A stretch of DNA of 5,513 bases, taken from assembly GCA_051872535.1 (NCBI GenBank), contig JBJEDY010000068.1, positions 1 to 5,513 of the forward strand, given 5' to 3'. This document shows positions 5,512 through 5,513 of the stretch, piece by piece. A program made the translations under genes and the position numbers. This DNA is from CAOJBM01 sp051872535 (GTDB taxonomy: Bacteria; Bacillota_I; Bacilli_A; RF39; UBA660). Under the pieces are notes generated by a model. That model did not search any database and had not been told where the DNA came from. It saw nothing but the letters and a program-made list of their open reading frames with translations. The stretch's first letter is position 1; each line of letters begins with the position of its first letter.

Positions 5512-5513
5512 TA

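Noticed and set aside
5400..5513. tRNA, T-box, CRISPR tracrRNA or retron RNA at the right edge
   Set aside because: There is no tRNA T-loop signature, no T-box sequence, no CRISPR repeats and no reverse transcriptase in view. The terminator closes the transcript inside the window.
1..5513. CRISPR array or insertion sequence
   Set aside because: No regularly spaced repeats, transposase or terminal inverted repeat pair was found. The only exact repeat noted in the intergenic DNA is the 11-nt pair near the right end.

Overview
The window is very AT-rich (roughly a quarter G+C by eye). Its genes have strong Shine-Dalgarno sites of the AGGAGGT type, one of them drives a TTG start, and several promoters carry TATAAT-like -10 boxes with a TG extension. 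This suggests a low-GC Gram-positive bacterium (Bacillota) or a close relative; the species cannot be read from the sequence. The content is accessory DNA: two nuclease-containing gene pairs on the minus strand, a broken small gene at the left, and a probable short RNA or attenuator at the right. No tRNA, rRNA, CRISPR array or transposase was seen.

Left edge (1-430, plus strand): the 3' end of an unidentified reading frame runs in from outside and stops at 181. A small gene with its own GGAGGTG site overlaps it. That small gene reads as a ribbon-helix-helix-like protein of about 91 residues only if one A is removed from each of two A runs, so it is annotated as a pseudogene. A probable bidirectional terminator (441-480) separates this part from the minus-strand genes.

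Centre-left (479-2624, minus strand): a two-gene type II restriction-modification unit. A DpnII/Dam-type adenine methyltransferase comes first, then a 431-residue PD-(D/E)XK endonuclease with a winged-helix-like tail. The two overlap by 20 nt, the second starts at TTG, and the unit has its own extended -10 promoter.

Centre-right (2713-5204, minus strand): a second two-gene operon. It encodes a 252-residue protein with an N-terminal helical region and a C-terminal PD-(D/E)XK nuclease domain, followed 14 nt later by a 572-residue KAP-type P-loop NTPase. I know of no named system with exactly this pair, and its position next to a restriction-modification unit makes it a candidate anti-phage module.

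Right edge (5205-5513): a divergent intergenic region. It holds the promoter of the nuclease-NTPase operon and, facing the other way, a near-consensus promoter. About 75 nt past that promoter's -10 box a strong intrinsic terminator begins. Between them lies a structured RNA containing a possible 17-codon leader ORF.

Taken together, the window looks like a small defence island made of two separate transcription units, inserted beside decayed genes of a possibly mobile element.
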